Shown here in pieces: positions 54,174 through 64,000 of a DNA stretch of 64,000 nucleotides. The stretch covers positions 225,305-289,304 of the forward strand of contig CACRXP010000173.1 in NCBI GenBank assembly GCA_902702965.1, read 5' to 3'. Position 1 is the stretch's first letter. Each line of letters opens with the position of its first letter. The position numbers and the translations under genes were made by a program. The DNA is from Spirometra erinaceieuropaei. Lineage: Eukaryota > Platyhelminthes > Cestoda > Diphyllobothriidea > Diphyllobothriidae. A model generated the notes under the pieces. That model had not been told where the DNA came from and did not search any database. It saw only the letters and a program-made list of their open reading frames with translations.

Positions 54174-54181
54174 ATCTTTTC

Positions 54182-57100
54182 TTAGTCATGACTACTGCCA
54201 ATACGTCAAGTCTTTGATAACTACATGGACTCTCATAATTTTGTGGAAGTTGCATTCAAATCCTACCACTCCTTTTGCTTCGAATTTTGTTACAACGCTT
54301 ACCTGTTAGGTTCCTAGCCTGAAAGAAAAGTTGTTTCAAGTCCAATGTTCACTATTCAGTTTTGGAGCTAAAAATATACAGTCGACACATTTTACTTGAG
54401 TGTTCTACAATGTCTGATCTATCTCATGAAATTCTAGGCGTAATTCTGATACGTGCTTTCGATTGAATGAAATGCCTAGGTGGTGTTATAATATGGATTA
54501 CTTTATAACATAATCCCAAGATATTTCATTCATACCAGGAAGTCGGCTTTTGACTGAGTTTCTTTCCAGCCGTCCGCAAAAGACGTTCAATGAAAAATGA
54601 ACTACTTACCAACATCCCTTTGGGCTTTCTGTATGCTCATGAAATTTCACAAAGGAAATGGACTACTGTGCATAATTTGCAAAAAGTATTGACAAACGGA
54701 GAGATACGATGCCATTTGAATGGGCAGTTCCAAGTCCTACAAAATCTCATAATTACAGACTTTTAGACTGAAAGATATTATTTCTTTGAATATGAATTTT
54801 ACGATGTGGGCTGCTATAACACAAGTGCAGGAGAAACATTCTTATGCGTGTTTTGCGTAAAATATAATTTGGCACCGGTAGTAAAGTGGAAAAAGCATAC
54901 TTTAAAATGATCATTTTTGCCGGATGTGGTCTTTGTAGGTGACCAGAAAGAGGTACATTCAAGTGTCGACCTCCTGGCGTAAGTTGTTGTTAATCACTAT
55001 CACAACCCTACCTAAGTATTCATTTCTGACCAAAAACACACTTCCGGATTTCGGTAAGCATTTATGAGACCGAAGATCTTTGGCATAACACATAGATGAA
55101 CGCTAATCCCCCTGCTTCCCTGATATGTAATGCTGGCGGAACTTTTTTGATGTTATTGTTGGTCCATCTGCAAATTATCTTCCCTGTCTGCTCGTTTGCA
55201 TTCTTACGTTAGCGGGTGTTTGTTCAAATATGCCGCAAGTATATCTAAAACGGCTGGTTCGAGTTGTGGGTGTACAGAAGGCCTTCCTGTACACAAAATC
55301 ACCATATATCCGCCAAACCGGCTTACGAACATTTGTGCCTTCTAGACTTCTCTCGGGTATGCCACAACGAAAATGCGTTTCCCCACTAAATCTTGCAGCG
55401 TACTTCTGGTACGTTGGGCTTTGTCGCACAATACGCCGACTCGCACTGTTAGTCCGAAAAAGACTTATCTTCCGCACCATTCACCGTAGGATTACATTTC
55501 CCTCAATTATACGGTATCTTGAACGGCACTATCATCAACAACACATGCTTAAAATGAAAAGCAGTGTCGCCTAGGATACCCGTTAGCACCGCCGTTCCCC
55601 TTTGATCGGAAGTCTGCCGACTAATGAACCTTAGTTACGGGCCACCTTCTGCCATTTCTGCCCTTCTTGTACAATCATCGAGCCCAATAAACGCCAACCC
55701 ATAGCATCCTTGATCAAATGGTCCACAGGAGAAGTAAAATGTATAAATGAAAAATACCAACAAATCATAATTTAATTAGGCGCGGTCAAGTGAAGAGCCG
55801 GAGAATAAAATGCCATGCACATGAATCCGAGTAGGCAGATTGCCAAAACATAAAAACCAAAGGGAAAAAATCGCCTATCAATCAAAAAGCTGCATTGATA
55901 GAAACTGAAAAGTCTATTTTCTCTAATATAGACTCTCAAAGCCGTATTTACGACATATGCATAATTCAAGATTTTGCATGTAGAAACACACAAGGCTCAT
56001 TTCTAGGAAGTAAAGACCGAACGGACTATGGAAGCTGGATAAGCCCAGAGCTTCTAGTGCATTTACATAGAGGTTGAGAGTGGTTAGAGGTAACCGGGAA
56101 GGACGCTCCGGATTATTGGAGGGCGCGTCTTGTTAACTACCGGAGTCTTAAATAGTATAAGTTTAGGTAAAATGCTTTGGGAACACAACCAATGCTCAGA
56201 TGTGAACAAATACAATTTTGACATCACGGAGCAGTATTCCGAACGAAACAGCAGGAGGTTTGAACCTGGAGCAATTGATCTCCGGGCAGAGCCCTGATAA
56301 CTGCGTTGCTCAATGGTCAGCAGACTCAAATTGAAATCTTAGGTCGATGCCGACAAGCAGGCCAGAAGTTTCCATCCCGATGTCTCTGTTTTTAATAATG
56401 AAGCTTGGCAAATTCCTTAATTCGACATCAATAAAGCCCTAACTTCTAGACGTTTTCAAAAGCTTCAAAACCAGGGTAGTTCTCTAATACAGCCCAAAAG
56501 TCTTTCGTTTTGCAGTCTTTATACAGCTAAAAAGATAAAACGATCCGATAAGACATATTATCTCATCAGTAAAACATGGAGTCACAGTCTCTTGCAATTC
56601 ACTGATAAGTATTTCCGAACCGTTATGTTCACACAAAGACCAGGTCAAGTCGACTCTGACAGCACAGCAGTGATGTATATATAAAAGAACAAAGCTTATA
56701 TCGACTTCCTGTCTAGGAAAAATCTTTCTCATTCCCAGCTTGAAATCCTGTTTTTAAATGAACACCTGCCCTTATTTAGATGTTATCTGCCTATCACACT
56801 ATGTTGATTCTGCATACTTAGAGATTGCACATAGGGGACTAGGCATTTGCAGTTCCTCAGCAAAATCCATACACAAAACCAAGCGGTGAACTGCACATTT
56901 ACTATGCTCAGAAATGCAGATCAAACAGTTAATAATTGAAGGATTGCAGGGATTACCGCAGAAAAATAAACTTAAATAATTTTTTCTGTGTCACCATAAA
57001 GCCCCAGCCAGCAAAGCCTCAAAAACGGCTTCATTTTAACTACTTTTGGAATTGGTCTGCTTTGGCCATCACCATAGTCGTCCGAACTGTCCCTGTTACG

Positions 57101-58859
57101 ATTGGCTGTCCCAAAAAGTTAAGGAAAAAATTCCCGATCATGTTTTTGAAAGCCGTGAGAAGCCGTGTTCTTCTATCTAAAAACGGTTGCATTTCTTAAC
57201 GGAGGCTGATACTAAACCATTGTTTGATGACCGGACTTATCGACTCAAGACAAGTGAGAGTATGCGAAAAAAGTGGAGTTACCAGTGGAAAGATGTAAGA
57301 AATTACCTAAATTCAATTTCGTTATTTGCACAAATCCGAAATTTCGGCCTATATTTATTAAACGCATCATTGATCTGCTCACCATAGTTACTTGAAATTA
57401 TGGGTTCGCACTTGTTGTGATCACCATTAACGCATAGGATAATGCAGTTTTTTTTAAAAGCAAGAATGTGTAGCAGCAGCATCCATAATGTTTGTCGAAC
57501 TTCATCTTGCTTGCGGTCTCCAACCGCGTCCACAGCACTGAGTTTGGTGTATTCAAGGGAAAGAAGACGTGCTAAGTTAACTTCTGTCTTTACGCTACCT
57601 GGTCTGCAATAGTGCTTCGGTGTTTTTTTGACTGATGGACTTCATAGAAGCTCGGTTTCAAGCCCTGTCAACTTTTATCGATCGGCCTCCTCGTGCCGGC
57701 TGTATCGCGACATGTGGCTCTCTGCGTCAGATTACATGGCTGTTAAACTCCGACAAATTACCGCTGAGCCGTATTTTCTCGCTAAAGCTAATTACTAGAG
57801 CTCACTTATAATCGACGTCAGAACCATAATGCCAGATGCACTTCAGTATGGCGCATGCCACCTGCGTGCGTCACAGACAAACGTATACACTGATCTTTCC
57901 AGAAGGACGTGCCTCTCTTGAGACCTTGACAGGTCGTCTAATTTTCACACGAAAATCGCCCGATAGTAGGTGCAGCTAAGACTGCACAACCAACCTCCAG
58001 GGTGGCGTCGGTTAGGCGCACGTTTCTCTCAAGTGTATAGCATAAAAATCTAATATCAATGAGAGGGATGTTTAAGAAATCAAGAATACGGGGACGTGCC
58101 CGCTTAGGAGGTTTGTGCTTTGGAAAACGACTGAGTTTGGGGTCGTGGAAGTTTGGTGCAGCAAATTGGGTGTGTTTGAGCTTCGCTTTCGGAACTTCTG
58201 CGATGACTGGCGTCTCGATATCTTAAACGTATTTGGGAGACTATAATTAAACCTGGGCTAATTAACCTTTTTTGTGCCGCCTAACCCATTACTGCTACAA
58301 TTGATGAAACCGAAAGTCCGAGGGCTGATATCACATTCCGTATCGTGAAACGAAGGCGTTCCCAGAGACAGGGGTACAGTTACAGACCGATGCTTTGCAC
58401 AGCAATTCAAGCTACCCTTATTCTGACAATAGAAGTGCATGTGAACAGCTTGCACTAGAATAGCCTCCGGTGGCGCGACCAGAAAGCCGGTTATGTTTAG
58501 GACTCTAGTTCCTGTGGATACATAGTCGAATCAAACTCTTCAAACATCTGAGGATCGATATAGATTTCTTGGTGAATACCTTGCGATAGCCTGCCATGGA
58601 ATTTCATGTCCAACTCCATCTCCGTAAGTGGAAGCGTTTCATTAATCCGAGGTTGTTATTAGATACGGTGAATGATTTAAACCCATATAGAGATTGGTAG
58701 AGACAGCAGCTTAGCCAAATGTTTGCTTCGGAAACTGCGTGTACGCATGCATTTGAGGGTTACAAGCGGCGTCCTTAATAACCTTATTAATGTACAGTCG
58801 AGATTGTGAACGTAATTATTCACAGTCAACATAAAGTTTAGTCGTTTGCAAGGTTTACA
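54182..58859. other. Non-coding stretch, nothing recognised
   Basis: AT-rich. Overlapping frames at 55175-55480 (minus, 101 codons) and 55230-55574 (plus, 114 codons) cover the same bases and neither resembles a known family. No gene supported. Confidence 0.4.
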
Positions 58860-60535
58860 AGGAAATTTTACATCAAGCGGGTAATATTTTTAATTCAGTT
58901 TAAAATGCCAAATCTTTTGTAAGAGTTGCCGACGAGGCAAGCTATCAAACGCCTTTTTGAACTCGGAGATGACATCCACTGGACGGCCCTGGTCTGTGGC
59001 CTTTGTCTATTTTTCTTGTAAGTAAAGGCCACTCGTACGACATGATTGACCACGACGAAATCCGTGCTTGGTAGCAAATAATAGGTCGCTCTGCTTCAGA
59101 TGCATGGTTAAGTGTCCTTAAAACGCCGTTCCATTGGCTTGGACAAAATGTGGGTCAAACTGATGGGACGGCAATTTTTGGATTCCAAGCTGGACCCTCA
59201 TTTGTAGATCGGGAGACGAAGGCTGTTTTCCATCCCTCCGGCGGCTAGCCTTCATCAATGGACTTTTGGATTGCATTGGGCACCGACTCTCACAGTACGT
59301 CATCTAAATCTCGAGAGGCGAGTGGATGGATTCTGTCTAGGTCAGATGGCTTCGCAGACTTCAGCCGGAGCAACTCTACCCTTATCGACGTATGCGAGGT
59401 GTAAAGATTATTTTCTACCGCAAACGAAGCAGAAGTGTGTTGTTGTTATTGTTGTCGTTTTGAGTTGGGGAGGGAGGAGGATTTATTTCGTGAATAGATA
59501 CTGACTGAAAGAAATAGGAGAAAAATGATGCTTTTATTTGGTTATCTGTCTCCATTATTCCGTTTTGGGAAGTCCGCGCCGGAATCGAGTCACGATTTCT
59601 TTTATTATTATTATTATTATTATGTATATGGCCGTGTGGGATCTTTGGATGCTCCAGAGAGTTTTGTAGTATGTTTAGCTCATAACTCCTTCGAAGTATT
59701 TGGAACTCATTTTACAGACATCTTGCTGTCGTTGGTATTCCTGCAAGTATTTACTACTCCCAGTAAGTCGAAAACGCTTCCACATCCTATTCCTCCTTTT
59801 ATAAGCTGTCTGAAGTTCCCGGTTTATCCACATTGGACGGTTGCTCGTTTTCTTTCATCTGAATGCACAATTTAAATCATGAGTTCCCTTTATCAACGAG
59901 CTGAACAGATTCAGTATTCATTAACTGTTCCCCGCAATGTGGTCTTCCATTATATTACTGAGGTTTGCCTTCACATGCTTGTTGAATTTAACTTCCAAAT
60001 GTTAATTTCCAATTGCTTAGGTGATTAGGGCTGGGAGAACATGGAATATCCGAAGGGTATTACAATATGCTCACTAGAATCCATCGGAAAGAGCTCTTGG
60101 AGATATGGCACATTCTCATCATCTCGGGTGAACACAGAGTCTAGACAAGTCGAATGTTGTTCCGAATGTTACGTTCTGGAAGAATAGCTTTCCCGCTGCC
60201 ACTTCGAGCAAGTGATGACCGAATCTGGTCGATGAACCCAAAACAGTCCTAGCTTACCAGTCGATATTGGTAGCATAAGTCTCCAACAATAAGGACGCCC
60301 TTGTTTAGGCAGGTTTTCTCCAGTTTCGTTAAGAGAAGTTTATCGACCTCAACAATCTGGTTTGGGGACAGTATACAACTGCAAATTGCTAATGGGCGGG
60401 TGTAATAAGTGGTCATAGTGAAAGGTAAAAATCTCACTTCCTACATCATTGGATGTTACTCAGAGATTGTAGTTAAATTACAGTTAACATAGACAATTAC
60501 CCCTCCTCCTCGGCTTTTCCTGCAAACTATACCCT
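58860..60535 (-). pseudogene. Ancient CR1-like LINE, endonuclease and RT remnants
   Basis: On the minus strand an endonuclease remnant comes first: SRGGGVIVYVNCNL near 60490, then SPNQIVEVDKLLLTKLEKT followed by CLNKGVLIVGDL (60249-60437), corresponding to the usual YRPP and GDFN region, and FIDQIRSSL. About 750 bases further on lie RT pieces in shifting frames: GWKTAFVS near 59230, YRPISLTHILSKPMERRF near 59130 (after allowing a shift), KHGFRRGQSC, and EFKKAFDSLPRRQLLQKI near 58930. Order and orientation fit one element; many stops. The join between the two parts is inference. Confidence 0.6.
59601..59623 (+). repeat. (TTA)n microsatellite
   Basis: About seven TTA/TAT units in a row inside the old LINE. 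Confidence 0.9.
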
Positions 60536-62280
60536 AATGCTTAACCGAGTTTCATTCCAGCCAGCCACTGAGTCTCTGGCTTCAAGGTCACCATCAACAA
60601 TAGTATCTTTACGGGTAGACGACTCGCAAACTCTGCGTTGAGTGGAATATTGAAAAATGGTAGGTTTTTGATTACTTTTCAGACTTATCGGAGTGGAAGA
60701 GATGTTTGCGTTGGCGCCGGCGCAGATAAGAAGAGATTCAATTCTAACTCTCAAGATAATAGTGGCAAGGACAAATGATGGACTAAATTTAAATGTCAAA
60801 ATTATGGAAATGTGGGCCAATTCGCATCACTTGTGGACACGACTGCGCAAGGTGAGAGACAGAGCCCCCGGCGTACAGTTGGGGGACAGACAGTTCGTCA
60901 TCCCCTCGTCAAAATCGATTTCAGCTAATTACTCCTCAAGTTCCCATTCCCAGTTTAAACAACTGAAGAGCATTTGAGGAACTCTCTAATTTGCACCAAT
61001 TTCCGATGCTGCGCATATCTGACAAAACCTGCTGAAAGTGTTACAAACTTTTGTAAGTACCATGTGAATGCAAGTTTGCACAGTGAAAACGAAACAATAA
61101 GAAAAACTCGCCTAGAAGTGAAATGAAGACTAGGTTAACCGGGAACGATAACACACCGATCTACCAGCTTAACGAAACAAGCAAGATCCGCATGTGTGGC
61201 AAAAGTCACGAGCGAGCAACCAAATACCAGGGCGAAGTTGGTCAAGTTATGATAGCAGAGGAAAGGGAGGAAAGAGAATGCGGATATATTTATTCAGTAC
61301 TGTTTCGGACTTATTCTGCTTTCATTCAGCCAACCATGACCCTGACCAGCAACTGCGACCAGAAACACAAACATGCTCGTACACTGCGCAGATGGTCCAC
61401 AGAAGGGTCTAGCAGATGGGTTATAAGCACTTCATTAATCTGGAATTCCTCAGTGCTCCGTCACCTGCCATTCGGGGAGCCAATAGATCTATATGCACCC
61501 AGTCCTAATTGAATAAGTAACCGGTCTGTAGAGATAGAGCATGACAAGTGGCAAGTCACTGATTAACTTCCGTTCGATGAAGTGCTTGTGACCCATTTTC
61601 TAGACCTCGCCTGTGAACCATCCGCACAGTGTACGGGTGCATGGTTTTTGTTCTAGTCTCGGCTGGTGGTCACGAGTATGATTGGCTGAATGAACTCAGA
61701 ATAAGCCCGGAACAGTCTACCTCATTGGCTGGTTTGTCAACAATGTATTACAAAGTTCTACTGCTGCATTTGGTAATTAAACGGCTTGATCCTAAGTGTT
61801 CGTCTGTTGCCTGAAACTATAATTAGTTTCCTTTTGTGAATCGTAACTGTTTTCGGCTCCCAAGTGTTGCTGTAAACATTTCAAAATTGTTGAGGCACAT
61901 TAAGAATCATGCCAAACCTCGACAAAATAGAAGAATTCAGACAAATCAGCCACTGAGTTAGTCTTTAAACAAAGCCAATGTCACTTGAGGTCCGCTTTAT
62001 TATTAGGTAGTAATGAGACCTTGAAGGAAGTCTAGAGGCTTATCCATAAATGGATGGGCGCATTTAATCATCATCTTAATTTAGTTGGTGCTGATGGATC
62101 ACCTTTTAAGAGCGCCGGGCCGCGTAGGTTTAGGATTTCAGTTAGGTTGCGGTCCAAATGCACCAACTCGGACATCAATACGCCCTTTGGATTGACATTG
62201 GGAGCATTTTGGTTTCAGTAATAACGATTTCTAAGGGCTTGACCTAATTGCGGGACTCTGTTTTGATCTCACGTTTTGTA
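60536..62280. other. Non-coding stretch
   Basis: No gene recognised. A plus-strand frame near 60785-60860 reads KFKCQNYGNVGQFASLVD, which recalls a zinc knuckle (CX2CX4HX4C) with three of four ligands lost; too weak to call. Confidence 0.35.
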
Positions 62281-62480
62281 TGGGAGCTGCATGCAATTTG
62301 AAGCCGTTGAAGACCTCATGGAGTCCAGTCATGTTGACCTTGATGCCCACTACGAGAGTTTGCGCGCATGTTTCACTGGCCTTTCTCCACCCATTCCAAA
62401 GACCGCTAATCCATGTCCGACCGCCTGCCGTCTCTCTGACAGTTAGCCTCCTCCCTCTTCAACGCAGAGAGCCATAGTCG
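62281..62480 (+). pseudogene. PLE family A endonuclease end, fragment
   Basis: The plus strand encodes SSHVDLDAHYESLRACFTG and LSPPIPKTANPCPT, matching RHVDLDAHYEGLRSGLTGL and the following Pro/Thr-rich end of the family A copy at 16740-17140. Only this short 3' piece is recognisable. Confidence 0.65.
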
Positions 62481-63229
62481 CAACCCTCTTCCACACAACC
62501 TACCGTAATGTTGCGCCCACTCCTCACGAACACAAGTGCTCTGTTTGTGTAACCTCTGACCTCAAACGCTCTAATATGATAATCCCATTTCTACCTTATT
62601 AATTTGTGTACAGAAGAAATCACGTAAATATCTTTCCGATTCCATCGTATTCATTCAGATCCCAACTATCCTCGCATGCAACAACTGATAAGGTTGCCGT
62701 CGTTAGGTTTGTGTGATCAGAACAGGGAATCAAGATAGAGTTATCGACAATGTTGTTTGCACTTATATGCCCATCAGGTCGACTTCTTCATTTTAATTTC
62801 CGAGTTGACAGTAATAGAAACTTTGTTTCACATAAATAAGCGGTTGTGACAAAGTCAAAATATGCGTTGATAATCTGCGCTACGTGGTGACATCGACCGA
62901 ACCCTCCCTCTTGTCAATTGAATGCTTGCGCTGCGTGCGACTCAGCCCTTCAGCTTGGTGACACCAGGACGCCTATCAACGTTATGCCCTTCTCTGATCA
63001 ACCGTAGCTAGACGTAACTCGGGCAAACTCACACATCTAGCAAGTGATGATAAAAGCAAAGATGCAAGTTCCAGGAAGCAACTCAATGATCGCATCTTCT
63101 TCTTCTGAACACCTGCTGGCTCCCGGCGTGCTGGAGCTTCTGCTGCCGTCCCCCTTTGAAGCACTCGTACGCTCCCTACCGCAGTAATGATTGTCCCACT
63201 AGTTCTATTTTCCGACTTTTGATTTGGGG
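62481..63229. other. Non-coding stretch
   Basis: No gene. 63086-63106 (aatgatcgcatcttcttcttc) resembles a PLE 3' terminus on the plus strand, without the rest of the tail. Confidence 0.35.
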
Positions 63230-64000
63230 GACTCATCGTTGTTTACTATAGCACTTCACCATTTGGTGACCTCTTACGAACGCCAGTCTTCCTCTTCTCC
63301 AATTTTTGATGTGGTCAAGTGGCTACAGCACACAATTTTCCACCAGCAGTGCGACGCGTCTTGGAACCGGACTAGGGCTCTCTCCTGTCTGTCCAACTTA
63401 CTCGAATGGCCAACCGGTTGATGGAGTTGCCTGGCTTCGCGAAGCTCTTACTCGTCCCACATCTAACCACGAAAAGGGATTAGTGAAGCTCATCCAAGAT
63501 TTAGCTCATCTTCAACAGCACTCAGTTCCCCTTTCTCCCGAAACTCATTAAGGTCATCTGCCCAACAAGGACAGCCTATTTCTTCGTATAGTCCTAACAC
63601 AGCCATTATTTGCTGGTATTACACCGCCATTGGTGTTAAGACCCATCTCTGAATCTGCCCATGCTCTTTCCTCTTCAAGCAGGACAAATAGGCTGAGGCG
63701 GTCGAGCAGAATGTCAAGGCAACCAGTTGCCTGGCAACTCCAGCCATACTTGTTATTTCTGCTACAGTCTGGCTCGAAACTGCTGTCTTGTGACCACCGG
63801 AACCCAGATCGGCATGATCCCCATAAAACCTGCAGTTAGGACCTGCCCCAGGCATGGCCTTTACATTCAGCCTATCAACTGTCCCCAAATCTCCACGTTT
63901 GACAGTTTTTCCCACCTTTAGTGTAAATCCTCGTCGCTTGTCATGGATCTTCGTCATCGCTGACATCTCCAGTGTAACCATCCGCTCTGAGTTCATAGAT
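63230..64000 (+). pseudogene. Decayed LTR-retrotransposon gag-protease, cut by window edge
   Basis: Plus-strand pieces near the right edge resemble a Gypsy-type protein: LTRMANRLMELPGF near 63400 (end of a Gag-like region); LARNCCLVTTGTQIGMIPI near 63780, the position of a retropepsin LVDTGAQVSVIP site with the Asp changed; and FPTFSVNPRRLSWIFVIAD near 63910, the strand motif after the active site. Stops and shifts separate them. The assignment rests on the protease motifs and is moderate. Confidence 0.45.

Noticed and set aside
60785..60860. Possible Gag zinc knuckle (KFKCQNYGNVGQFASL)
   Set aside because: Three of four metal ligands missing and no supporting Gag or Pol sequence nearby.
1..64000. 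CRISPR arrays, bacterial operons, phage or plasmid systems
   Set aside because: No regular spaced repeats, ribosome-binding sites or bacterial gene families; introns and retroelements show a eukaryotic nuclear genome.

Overview
The window looks like a scaffold piece from a flatworm nuclear genome, most likely a tapeworm of the Diphyllobothrium/Spirometra/Schistocephalus type. The evidence is two intron-containing host genes with introns of only about 31-51 bp, plus a background of Penelope-like elements (PLEs), RTE-like and CR1-like LINEs and a Ty3/Gypsy element, a mix I know from such genomes. Two N runs (24040-24394 and 43270-43696) show that it is a scaffolded draft assembly. The species call is inference; no ribosomal or mitochondrial marker is present.

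Only two host genes can be reconstructed. A canopy-family (CNPY3/4-like) saposin-fold gene lies at 8641-10883 (+), with five exons and a predicted 215 aa. A BTB-BACK-Kelch (KLHL) gene lies at 41588-46992 (+), with eight exons and a predicted 630 aa. In both, splice phases and reading frames agree from start to stop.

Layout. 1-2235: 5' part of a Ty3/Gypsy element on the minus strand (LTR, primer site, open Gag-Pro-Pol frame running off the left edge). 4840-6115: decayed DNA transposase. 8641-10883: canopy gene. 11200-13560: decayed RTE-like LINE. 13930-17560: two tandem PLE pieces. 19554-41021: a nest of PLEs, RTE-like LINEs with a C2H2 zinc-finger tail, a solo Gypsy LTR and a CR1-like 3' end. 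41588-46992: KLHL gene, with a gap and an exact duplication inside one intron. 49636-50340: another PLE pair. 53202-54173: a 972-bp element with 24-bp terminal inverted repeats and an 8-bp target duplication. 58860-60535: ancient CR1-like LINE. 62281-64000: PLE and Gypsy relics. The rest is AT-rich sequence in which I recognise nothing.

The most striking pattern is in the PLEs. At six places (19554-20299, 24395-25919, 28321-31269, 33258-34470, 40874-41021, 49636-50340) two pieces of one PLE family lie head-to-head, minus copy left and plus copy right; in all but the innermost-truncated palindrome the 3' tails can be seen pointing outward, so the composites end in inverted repeats. The tails carry a conserved CUGAUGA-stem-GAAAC motif resembling a hammerhead ribozyme core. 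One copy (28480-30294) keeps an open 604-codon frame with intact RT and GIY-YIG motifs; the others have lost catalytic residues.
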